In this document: in pieces, positions 24,379 to 31,496 of the stretch
How the letters are laid out: each line of letters starts with the position of its first letter
Position numbering within the stretch: position 1 is the stretch's first letter
From: DAOUMU01 sp034409055
GTDB lineage: Bacteria > Chloroflexota > Anaerolineae > 4572-78 > J111
Reading direction: 5' to 3'
Length of the DNA stretch: 39,811 nt
Assembly (NCBI GenBank): GCA_034409055.1
Contig: DAOUMU010000162.1
Span: 1 to 39,811, forward strand
The notes under the pieces: model-generated
Database searches by the model: none
What the model saw: the letters and a program-made list of their open reading frames with translations, nothing else
What the model was told of the DNA's origin: nothing
Program-made: the position numbers and the translations under genes

Positions 24379-24597
24379 TCAGATAGGCAAAGGCGGCACT
24401 TCCGGGCCACGTTTGAGTTGGGCTTTGACCTGTTTGATGAATTGGCCCCGGGGAATTAACACTTTGCGCTGACAGGTCAAGCAAACAAGGCCAATGTCGG
24501 TTCCCAGGCGGACGACGCGCCAATCGGTGCCCCCGCACGGGTGGGGCTTTCGCAAGCGCACAATATCATCCAGGCGAATGTCGGTTGGATCGAGCAT
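24379..24597 (-). CDS. DUF951 family protein
   Basis: The 72-residue protein matches DUF951 end to end: DIRLDDIVRLRKPHPCGGTD, then WRVVRLGTDIGLVCLTCQRK and VLIPRGQF. The CGG and CLTC cysteines suggest a small metal-binding fold. The family is common in Firmicutes and Chloroflexota, often beside ychF or genome-maintenance genes; its function is unknown. Here it precedes the GT28 gene by 8 bp, so the two are cotranscribed. The ATG start lies just inside a MITE-rich intergenic region. Confidence 0.9.
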   Translation of the reverse strand: MLDPTDIRLDDIVRLRKPHPCGGTDWRVVRLGTDIGLVCLTCQRKVLIPRGQFIKQVKAQLKRGPEVPPLPI

Positions 24598-24616
24598 GGT
24601 TCAATTAACAATTAAC

Positions 24617-24765
24617 ATAACTACCTACCATGTCATTCTGAACGAGCGTAGCGAGTGAAGAATCTCCTATTTCGCCTTGAATTTGTCCTCGTTGCCGGAG
24701 ATTCCTCGTCGTTTATGCCCTTTGGGTACTGCGCTCCTCGGAATGACATGAGGGTAGGCAGTTAC
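24617..24765 (-). mobile_element. MITE-like element, copy A (reverse orientation)
   Basis: The 149-bp non-coding element has imperfect inverted ends (GTAACTGCCTACCCTCATGT at the right end read inwards; ATAACTACCTACCATGTCAT at the left). It is flanked by perfect 8-bp direct repeats CAATTAAC (24609-24616 and 24766-24773). It carries one 17-bp module at 24712-24728. Its middle part (CTATTTCGCCTTGAATTTGT) differs from the other copies. It lies between DUF951 and the PHP gene. Confidence 0.85.
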
Positions 24766-24796
24766 CAATTAACAATGATAAATCTCTTGGCATGGC

Positions 24797-25510
24797 TCAT
24801 TGTTCGTTGAGCTTTGGTTTCAGGCCGAGGTTGCCGCGCCATTTATTCAGGACGGAGAAGATATGAACCCAGATTGGGCTGAGATGTCCGTGAACCATTG
24901 CCTGGGGCAACCCGGCCCTAAACTCTTCCGCCGTAGCAAAGACGGGCATTTCCAGATAAGCCGCGCCAATCTCCCTGGCTGTGTGCGCGTCACTGCCAGC
25001 CGTGGTTGGCAGACCATGGGCCGCAGCAAAAGCCCTGGCTCGTTCATTATCCACAGCATGAACGGTTCGGGCGTTGAAACCTTCAATTGCATCAATCTGG
25101 GGTAAAACCGTCTCCAGTAACGCTTCGGTCCAGGCCTGGTTGCGATGGCGATCAAAGGGATGAGAGATACTGATGACGGCTCCCTGGGCTACGAGCCGGT
25201 CTACGGTTTCCTGGGGCGAGAGGCGCGGCGGCACCCACTCACGCACAAAAAAGGCCAGGATTTCAGTCCCGTGATCGGTTAATATTTCCTCACCGACAAT
25301 TACAAACTCCGGATCGATTTTTTGGGCGACTAATGCTCCCTCAATGGTGTTATGATCCGTAATACAGACGCGGTCCAGCTTTTTGCGTTTGGCCACCTTG
25401 ATCAGATCAGCCGGGTGAAGCGCGCTGTCTTTGGAAGCACAAGTATGCATATGCAAGTCAACTTTGATCGTGGATGTTGGCAAATGATACTCCTGTTCTG
25501 CACCCATCAC
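24797..25510 (-). CDS. PHP-domain phosphoesterase
   Basis: The 237-residue protein has the four PHP motifs: KVDLHMHTCASKDS, DRVCITDHNTIEGA, ISISHPFDRHRN and TTAGSDAHTAREIG. These give the His/Asp metal cluster of the polymerase-and-histidinol-phosphatase superfamily. Length and arrangement fit the stand-alone YciV/TrpH-like or CehA-like group, which hydrolyse phosphoesters in small molecules or nucleic acids. No signal peptide is visible. It begins 8 bp after the second flippase-like gene and is probably cotranscribed with it. The substrate cannot be read from sequence. Confidence 0.9.
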   Translation of the reverse strand: MMGAEQEYHLPTSTIKVDLHMHTCASKDSALHPADLIKVAKRKKLDRVCITDHNTIEGALVAQKIDPEFVIVGEEILTDHGTEILAFFVREWVPPRLSPQETVDRLVAQGAVISISHPFDRHRNQAWTEALLETVLPQIDAIEGFNARTVHAVDNERARAFAAAHGLPTTAGSDAHTAREIGAAYLEMPVFATAEEFRAGLPQAMVHGHLSPIWVHIFSVLNKWRGNLGLKPKLNEQ

Positions 25511-25518
25511 CTTTTTCC

Positions 25519-26529
25519 TTAGGCCTGTCCCCCTATCCCTTCAAACCAGGTCCCTTGTTCTAAGGCTTCCCCAAAAAGCATTTTGCGCCAGATGACAACC
25601 GTCAAGATGCCCAGGGTGACGGCAAACCACAGCGTACAAAAGCGAATTAAAATGGTGGCCGTGGCCGCTACATTTTCCGATAGGTTGACCAATACCTGTA
25701 GCATCCCGGTCATGCTGGCCTCGGCCGCTCCCAGCCCCCCGGGCAGAGTTGAGGCCCCGCCTAAAATTGAACCCAGGGCCAGGATAAAAATTGACAGCAG
25801 GGCTAGGTGAAAGGACCCAGTCAGACCCAGGCCAATCAAGACCAAGTAAAAGGCGATGCCCTCGAAAGCCCAGGAGATCAGCCCAACGCCAACCCCGGCC
25901 AATAAGTTTTTCAACCGGAGCAGTTGATAAGTGCTTTCATACAGGGCGTGTAGATGATGGGCAAATTTTGAGACGACCGGCGTTTTCTCGCCTATATGTA
26001 AGAACCAAAGTGCCAGGGGGCGTATCTGGCTGATAACAACCCCGGCCAGTAAAATAGTCAGAATCGAAACCACGGCCAGCCAATATTGAGGATAAGCCAA
26101 AGCCCCCAACAAAGCCAGAATGGTCATGGCCAGGCCATCACTGAGACGGTCGGCAATCATCAGCGGGGCCGTTTTGGCCGGGTTAACCCCGGCTAACCGC
26201 CTCAGCCAGAAAACTCGAACCAGCTCTCCCAACTTACCTGGGGTCAGGGTCAGTGAAAAGCCGCCGATGAAAATCAGAAAGCCGGTTCCAAAAGAGATAT
26301 TCTTGATCCCAATTTGGTGCAGGTAGTAATGAAAACGCGCTCCCCGCAGGAGATAGTTGAGTGTTGTCAAACCCAGAATGGCCGGGATTAGACTCCAACG
26401 AAAGCGCTGCAGCAAGTGACTGACTTCTTGAATATCGGCATACAGGATCAAGCCAATAAAAACAGCAAAACCAAAACCAAAACCGATGATCAGTTTACGA
26501 CGCAGGTTGTGATTCAACAATTTAATCAA
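25519..26529 (-). CDS. second flippase-like (UPF0104) membrane protein
   Basis: The 336-residue protein has about eight membrane helices and the UPF0104 signatures FLIFIGGFSLTLTPGKLGEL, then VRVFWLRRL, and ASTLPGGLGAAEASMTGMLQ. It is a diverged relative of the protein encoded at 20431-21486, and the two genes bracket the glycolipid cluster. The family is linked to lipid or polyprenyl-sugar handling. It starts at an ATG right after a region of paired small hairpins and is the first gene of the minus-strand run. Confidence 0.9.
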   Translation of the reverse strand: MIKLLNHNLRRKLIIGFGFGFAVFIGLILYADIQEVSHLLQRFRWSLIPAILGLTTLNYLLRGARFHYYLHQIGIKNISFGTGFLIFIGGFSLTLTPGKLGELVRVFWLRRLAGVNPAKTAPLMIADRLSDGLAMTILALLGALAYPQYWLAVVSILTILLAGVVISQIRPLALWFLHIGEKTPVVSKFAHHLHALYESTYQLLRLKNLLAGVGVGLISWAFEGIAFYLVLIGLGLTGSFHLALLSIFILALGSILGGASTLPGGLGAAEASMTGMLQVLVNLSENVAATATILIRFCTLWFAVTLGILTVVIWRKMLFGEALEQGTWFEGIGGQA

Positions 26530-26551
26530 TCACCCAAAATAAATGAGGTGG

Positions 26552-26595
26552 GGCAAATTGCTAATTTGCCGGCACCGACAAGTTAGTAACTTGTC
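26552..26595. repeat. pair of short perfect hairpins
   Basis: GGCAAATT-gct-AATTTGCC (26552-26570) and GACAAGTT-agt-AACTTGTC (26577-26595) lie 6 bp apart. Both have 8-bp stems and 3-nt loops, and both stems share an AARTT core. They sit between divergent genes and look like a REP-type doublet. Confidence 0.7.
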
Positions 26596-26642
26596 TCAAA
26601 ATTGTACCCTACGCCCTTGATTGACACAAGTAAGCGGGTGAG

Positions 26643-26671
26643 TTGTCACAATGATCATTTCCTATTATACT
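26643..26671 (+). promoter_or_regulatory. promoter of DUF234 ATPase gene
   Basis: TTGTCA (26643-26648), a 17-bp spacer and TATACT (26666-26671) precede the ATG at 26735; AGGAA lies at the usual distance before the start codon. Confidence 0.6.
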
Positions 26672-26734
26672 ATCAATATTCTACGTTAAAGTAGACTACT
26701 TGTAAGATGAAAATAGATAAAGGTAACAGGAAAC

Positions 26735-28153
26735 ATGCCGTTTATTAATCGTGAGACAGAGTTGCATCTGCTGCAAGAGCTATCCGAGAGTCACCAGGCA
26801 GAGTTCTTTATTATTTACGGTCGGCGTCGGGTTGGTAAGACGGAACTACTACGCCACTTTTGCCAGGAACATCCCCACATTTTCTTCGCCGCTACCCAAA
26901 CCACTGATAAGCACCAGTTAGGGGTCTGGTCACGCTTGCTCTGGCAGCAAGCTCATCACCAACATTTGGCCGATTTTACCTTTCCCGATTGGGAAGCCTC
27001 TTTGCGCTTTTTGGCTACCTTGGCCGAACAACAGCGGTTGGTAGTGGTCATTGACGAATTTCCCTATCTGATCGACAGCAATCCTGCCCTGCCTTCGATT
27101 TTGCAGAAAGTCTGGGACGATACTCTCCGCCACACCCAACTGTTTTTAATTTTGTGTGGCTCATCAATTGGGATGATGGAACGGGAAACGCTGGGTTATC
27201 ACAGCCCGCTTTATGGCCGGCGTACTGGCCAGTTGCTTTTAAGGCCCCTGGAGTTCGGTGCAGCACGACTCTTTTTGGGTGGATATAGGGCCACAGCACA
27301 GGTTGAGGCTTACGCCGTTTTGGGGGGTATGCCGGCCTACCTGGAACGGTTCAATGCCGATCAATCCCTGGCCACAAACATCATTGAGCGGATACTACGC
27401 CCCAACCGCTTGCTCTATGATGAGCCCCTCTTCTTGCTGCGGACAGAGCTACGGGAGCCCCGTAACTATTTTGCTGTGTTGCAGGCTATTGCCCACGGCA
27501 ATACGCGCCCCAATAGCATCGCCCAGGCCAGTGGTGTCGGCGATGCGCGGACCATTTCCAAATACCTCAGCGTGCTCCAGGAGCTGCACTTGATTGAACG
27601 TTCTGTACCTATCACCGAAACTCAACCGCAGAAAAGTCGCCTGGGGCTCTATCACCTGGCCGATCATTTTTTGCGTTTTTGGTTCCGCTTTGTGGCTCCT
27701 CATCGCAGTGAACTGGAGCAGGGACAAGCCCAGTGGGTGTGGCAAACCGAAGTCGAACCTCACTTGTCCCCATTTGCTGGTCCCGTATTTGAGCAAATTT
27801 GCCGGCAATTTCTGTGGCAAGAAGCTCGCGTGGCTCGACTACCGTTTAGACCCCAACAAATTGGCTCGTGGTGGCGACGCCAACAAGAGCTTGACCTGGT
27901 CGCTCTCAATCGAACCGAAGGCGTGATTTTGGTCGGCGAGTGCAAGTGGCGCAATCGTCCACTGGGCAGTAATGTCCTGGCTGATCTGCGCCAGGCAGCG
28001 ACCACCTTGTTAGCGCAAGTCCCTCACCAGCAGGTTTATTATGCTCTCTTTGCCAAAGCCGGTTTTACTCCTGACTTGCTGGCTCAGGCTGCTGAGGATC
28101 CGGCCTTACTGCTCTATGATTTGAATACCGTCGTTCCGGCGGCTGCAGCATGA
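26735..28153 (+). CDS. archaeal-type AAA ATPase with DUF234 nuclease-like domain
   Basis: The 472-residue protein starts MPFINRETELHLLQEL and has Walker A YGRRRVGKTEL (29-39), Walker B LVVVIDEFPYL near residue 105, and the sensor LILCGSSIGMME. A winged helix follows at about 250-310 (ARTISKYLSVLQELHLIERS). The C-terminal DUF234 domain carries LDLVALNRTEGVILVGECKW, where D and ECK form a PD-(D/E)XK-like catalytic motif. Such proteins are common in archaea and in Chloroflexota as solitary genes; the function is unproven. It has its own promoter. It converges on the DNA methylase gene, with 35 bp between the stops. Confidence 0.9.
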   Translation: MPFINRETELHLLQELSESHQAEFFIIYGRRRVGKTELLRHFCQEHPHIFFAATQTTDKHQLGVWSRLLWQQAHHQHLADFTFPDWEASLRFLATLAEQQRLVVVIDEFPYLIDSNPALPSILQKVWDDTLRHTQLFLILCGSSIGMMERETLGYHSPLYGRRTGQLLLRPLEFGAARLFLGGYRATAQVEAYAVLGGMPAYLERFNADQSLATNIIERILRPNRLLYDEPLFLLRTELREPRNYFAVLQAIAHGNTRPNSIAQASGVGDARTISKYLSVLQELHLIERSVPITETQPQKSRLGLYHLADHFLRFWFRFVAPHRSELEQGQAQWVWQTEVEPHLSPFAGPVFEQICRQFLWQEARVARLPFRPQQIGSWWRRQQELDLVALNRTEGVILVGECKWRNRPLGSNVLADLRQAATTLLAQVPHQQVYYALFAKAGFTPDLLAQAAEDPALLLYDLNTVVPAAAA

Positions 28154-28188
28154 AGGGGATTTTGGGAAGAATGAAGGATGAAAAGCGT

Positions 28189-29277
28189 TTATGTGCCGAT
28201 TAGAAGAATTTCCTTAGATTTGGAATTGGTAGACAGAACATACTTGTACTGTCCAAAATGCTCAACTCGCACTTTATGCTTATATTGCTTGAGCAGCGAT
28301 GCCAACTCCGCCTCCGAGGGAATACCATCGCTCCGATAAGAAACGACAACGATGCTGTCTTGATATCGCCGAAACAAACGGGCAAAAGCGGCCTGAATCC
28401 GGTGTTTGTCCGTCCATTCGCTTGGGCGGCGTTTCAAACGGCGGTGTTTGGACCGGTAATCGATGTGTCGGCCCCATGCGTCGTACATGGTCAACCCTTC
28501 CAGGAAATGGTAAAAATCGAGATAGTCAACGGCCACACCTCGCTGGGAGATATAGGGCGGGTCGATGTAGACCAGGTCGTATTGGCCGGGTACCCCGGCC
28601 GCGTCAAAGTGCAAAGCGCGATTGGCTTGGCCGTTGTCAAAAACGGCCCGGTTGGCTTCCCTAATAAAAGTACGGAACCACTCCTCGAAAGGTCGATCCC
28701 AGGTGGTCTTGTTACCAAAGGATCGCTCTACCTCGGCCAAACGGATGTACAGGTTCTTACGGTGGAACAGGTTATAAGGCCGTTTGATAATACAGGCTTG
28801 ACACAGGGCAAAAAAGGCCAGGGCGAACTGGTAAGGATCGGCCAGGTGGCGGATGTTCGTAAGCGTCTGGTCCAGCCAGACATTCTCCGCGTCGGTGAAG
28901 TAGATACCGTGAAAGTTGTCCTGGATAAAACAGGGATAGGTCAGGTGAGGATGCCGTTGCAGAAGCCAATCTGCTGTCTCCGGGTCGAGGCAGACCTGTT
29001 TGTTTTCGATGAGAGCCCGGCCAACATAGTAGTTGAAGCGGAGTAAATCATTATAGGTCACCTGTTTGCCGGTTTGCTTCAAGCGATAAGCCATCGCGCC
29101 CGTGCCGCCAAAAGCATCCAGGCAGGTGGTGAAACCCAAAGCCGCTATTTGCTCCCAGATCCAATCAACCAGCTTGGCTTTGCTGCCCTGGTAGCGGGTG
29201 GAAGGAAATTGGGGGGGTAGGTGGTTGGTTGGTTGGTTAGGTGGTTGGTTGGTTAGGTGGTTGGTTGGCGTTTTCAT
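28189..29277 (-). CDS. D12-class DNA N6-adenine methyltransferase
   Basis: The 362-residue protein has the alpha-class order: STRYQGSKAKLVDWI (motif X), LDAFGGTGAMAYRLK (motif I, 53-67), then a target region, and YIDPPYISQRG (motif IV, DPPY at 239-242). It should methylate adenine in a short DNA site. No restriction gene is adjacent, so it is an orphan. The N-terminus (residues 3-22, TPTNHLTNQPPNQPTNHLPP) is low-complexity and encoded by tetranucleotide-rich DNA directly after the ATG. A run of seven G (given strand) follows. No internal Met is available before motif X, so the repeat must be translated in frame. Confidence 0.93.
   Translation of the reverse strand: MKTPTNHLTNQPPNQPTNHLPPQFPSTRYQGSKAKLVDWIWEQIAALGFTTCLDAFGGTGAMAYRLKQTGKQVTYNDLLRFNYYVGRALIENKQVCLDPETADWLLQRHPHLTYPCFIQDNFHGIYFTDAENVWLDQTLTNIRHLADPYQFALAFFALCQACIIKRPYNLFHRKNLYIRLAEVERSFGNKTTWDRPFEEWFRTFIREANRAVFDNGQANRALHFDAAGVPGQYDLVYIDPPYISQRGVAVDYLDFYHFLEGLTMYDAWGRHIDYRSKHRRLKRRPSEWTDKHRIQAAFARLFRRYQDSIVVVSYRSDGIPSEAELASLLKQYKHKVRVEHFGQYKYVLSTNSKSKEILLIGT
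29218..29269. repeat. tetranucleotide-rich repeat inside the methylase start
   Basis: Three units of TAGGTGGTTGGTTGG(T/C) type: the first has 20 bp (one extra GGTT) and the next two have 16 bp. The unit is built of GGTT/TGGT tetramers, not a multiple of three. Gain or loss of one tetramer would shift the frame of the methylase. Confidence 0.8.
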
Positions 29278-29324
29278 CGTTTAGAGTAAGTATGGCCAAT
29301 GATAACGGCATTGCCTCGAAAAGT

Positions 29325-31115
29325 CTAAAACAACGGCCACAGCAGAGGCAAGAAAATCAAGGTGGCGATGAAGATAACCAAGTTAAGCAAGCCGCCCACG
29401 CGGGTGTAATCAAAAAAGCGGTATCCTCCCGGCCCAAAAACCAGTACGTTGGCTTGGTGGCCTACGGGCGTGATAAAGCTGGTCGAAGCACCGATGACTG
29501 TGGCTAGCACAAAGGGATGGGGATTGGCGCCCAGGTCCAGGGCGATTTCGATGGCGATGGGTACGATGAGTACGGTGGCGGCTGCGTTCGACATAGGTTG
29601 GGTGATCAATACGACTAGAATGTAGACCCCGGCCAACACGGCCAGAGGTCCCAGGCCACCGACCAGATGCACAATTAGATCGGCCAGCAGTTGGGCCGTG
29701 CCGGTTGTTTCCATGGCCGTACCCAGGGGCAACATACCGGCGATAAGAAAGACGCTGCGCCATTCGATACTCTGGTAAGCCTCGTCCATCGTCAGGCAAC
29801 CGCTCAAGACCATTAGCACGGCCCCAACAACCATAGCCAGCGAGATATGGAAATTGGCTAAAGTGACTAAAAGAAGAACCAAAGCAACGATTCCCAGGGC
29901 AAGAGGGGCCTTATACTGTCGTCGCAGTTCCAATTTAACCGGTTCCAGTATCAGGAAATCGCCTCGCTCCTGCAGGTCTGGTAGCCAGTAGGTTGGTCCT
30001 TTTAGCAGCAACGTATCACCAAATTGCAGCTTTACATCGCGCAACCTTTCAGTGATGACTTCGTCGTGCCGCCGAATAGCCAGCGCCATAAAGCGATATT
30101 GGTCGCGAAAACGAACCTCCTTTAAACTTTTTCCATCCAGGCGAGAGCGGGGGGCCAGGGTGGCGGCCACAATACAGGCTTTATCCTCGTCAAAATCTTG
30201 CGGATTCAAGGGGGGGGGCGACTCAAGCATCAACTTCAACTCTTTCTGGGCCCGTATCAGATTCTCTGCAGCCCCTTCTACCCGCAGTAAATCGTTCGGC
30301 TGGATGCGAGTTCTACGATGGATCGCTGTCTCCGGGTGACCATCATGGAGGATGGCGGTGACGGTTAAATGATAATTTGTTTCCAGATGAGCCTCAGCCA
30401 AGCTTTGACCGGCCAGGGGGCTGTTTGAAGTGACCCTGACCTCGCTGACATATTGATTCTTTTGATAGGTCGTGCGCCAATTTTCGATGGACTTATGTCT
30501 TGGCAGTAGGTGGCGGCCGATAAATATCATGTACAACACCCCCACCCCAAACACAATCAAGCCTATCGGGGTAAAATCAAAAAAGCCAAAAGGCGTGAAT
30601 CCGTGTTCGGCCAGGATGTTGGTCGCCAGGATATTGGGGGGGGTCCCAATCAGGGTCATATTGCCGCCCATTAGGGAAGCGAACGACAAGGGGATTAATA
30701 ACCGGGATAGCGGCACCTTGGTCTGGCGAGAGACACCGGCCACCGCCGGTAGCAGTACCGCCGTGGCCCCGATGTTGTTCATGAAAGCGGACAGGATACC
30801 GCAGATCAGCATGATCACGGCGATGAGACGCGGTTCACTGGGACCGGCCAGCCGAATGATCTGTTTGCCCAGGTTATCGGCCACACCGGTTTTGAACAGC
30901 GCCCCGGATATGATGTAGATGGCCCACACGGTAATTACTGCCGGGCTGGCGAAGCCGGCAAAAGCCTCTTGTGAACTGATCAGGCCGGTCAGGGCGAGGG
31001 CCAATAGCACCAGCATCGCCGTGATGTCTACCCGGAGTTTTTCCGTAGCAAACAGGACGACCGCCACGATGATGATCGTCAGGGTGAGGCCGATTTGGGG
31101 GGTTATTGCTTCCAT
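29325..31115 (-). CDS. SLC13/DASS-type anion transporter with two RCK_C domains
   Basis: The 596-residue protein has an N-terminal membrane half with the signature LMGGNMTLIGTPPNILATNI, then two cytoplasmic TrkA-C (RCK_C) domains at about 215-295 and 310-395 (SPLAGQSLAEAHLETNYHLT and SRLDGKSLKEVRFRDQYRFM). A second membrane half (about 405-596) contains PMSNAAATVLIVPIAIEIAL and ASTSFITPVGHQANVLVFGP. This is the standard YfbS/SLC13-permease layout, a likely sodium-coupled transporter of sulfate, dicarboxylate or similar. Runs of eight and nine G occur within the coding region (30636-30643, 30210-30218). No strong ribosome site precedes the ATG. Confidence 0.93.
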   Translation of the reverse strand: MEAITPQIGLTLTIIIVAVVLFATEKLRVDITAMLVLLALALTGLISSQEAFAGFASPAVITVWAIYIISGALFKTGVADNLGKQIIRLAGPSEPRLIAVIMLICGILSAFMNNIGATAVLLPAVAGVSRQTKVPLSRLLIPLSFASLMGGNMTLIGTPPNILATNILAEHGFTPFGFFDFTPIGLIVFGVGVLYMIFIGRHLLPRHKSIENWRTTYQKNQYVSEVRVTSNSPLAGQSLAEAHLETNYHLTVTAILHDGHPETAIHRRTRIQPNDLLRVEGAAENLIRAQKELKLMLESPPPLNPQDFDEDKACIVAATLAPRSRLDGKSLKEVRFRDQYRFMALAIRRHDEVITERLRDVKLQFGDTLLLKGPTYWLPDLQERGDFLILEPVKLELRRQYKAPLALGIVALVLLLVTLANFHISLAMVVGAVLMVLSGCLTMDEAYQSIEWRSVFLIAGMLPLGTAMETTGTAQLLADLIVHLVGGLGPLAVLAGVYILVVLITQPMSNAAATVLIVPIAIEIALDLGANPHPFVLATVIGASTSFITPVGHQANVLVFGPGGYRFFDYTRVGGLLNLVIFIATLIFLPLLWPLF

Positions 31116-31220
31116 TTTTTCGGGTCGATAGATCGTTTTGAGGTTACTTTATAGTACCCTTAAAACACCGCTAAAGCAACCCCTATCCCAGGTATATTTC
31201 AATCATTTGGTGCATTGGAG

Positions 31221-31363
31221 GTAACTGCCTACCCTCATGTCATTCCGAGGAGCGCAGCGACGAGGAATCTCCGAAACTTTGGCCCAAAAGAGGTCTACTT
31301 TACCAAAACCTTGGGGATTCTTCACTCGCTGCGCTCGTTCAGAATGACATGGTAGGTAGTTAC
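31221..31363 (+). mobile_element. MITE-like element, copy B
   Basis: The 143-bp element runs from GTAACTGCCTACCCTCATGT to its inverted right end (read inwards GTAACTACCTACCATGTCAT). It is flanked by perfect 8-bp direct repeats CATTGGAG at 31213-31220 and 31364-31371. It lacks the 17-bp module found in the other two copies, so it represents the empty form. Confidence 0.88.
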
Positions 31364-31365
31364 CA

Positions 31366-31431
31366 TTGGAGATTGGTAATTAGAGATTGGCAATTTTGCC
31401 TGATCTCCAATTACCGATAACCAATCTCCAA
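31366..31431. repeat. long inverted repeat next to MITE B
   Basis: The perfect 12-bp ends TTGGAGATTGGT and ACCAATCTCCAA enclose a further imperfect stem (GGTAATTAGAGATTGGCAA against a near-complement), with GGCAA-tt-TTGCC at the centre. The first bases overlap the target duplication of MITE B, so the MITE entered an existing hairpin sequence. Confidence 0.7.
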
Positions 31432-31496
31432 TTTATTCTTGAAAGGACTGGGAATCTTTTGCCAAAGCCTTAACTCTGCTTTATGATACGCCGACG

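Larger units (their letters stand above)
31116..31496. other. intergenic region with MITE copy B and long hairpin
   Basis: Between the divergent transporter and DUF2723 genes lie MITE copy B (31221-31363) and, directly after it, a long imperfect hairpin (31366-31431). No gene is seen. A start-proximal promoter for 31497 was not clear. Confidence 0.6.

Noticed and set aside
28258..29046. 262-codon open frame antisense to the DNA methylase
   Set aside because: The methylase motifs on the other strand are unmistakable and this frame shows no domain.
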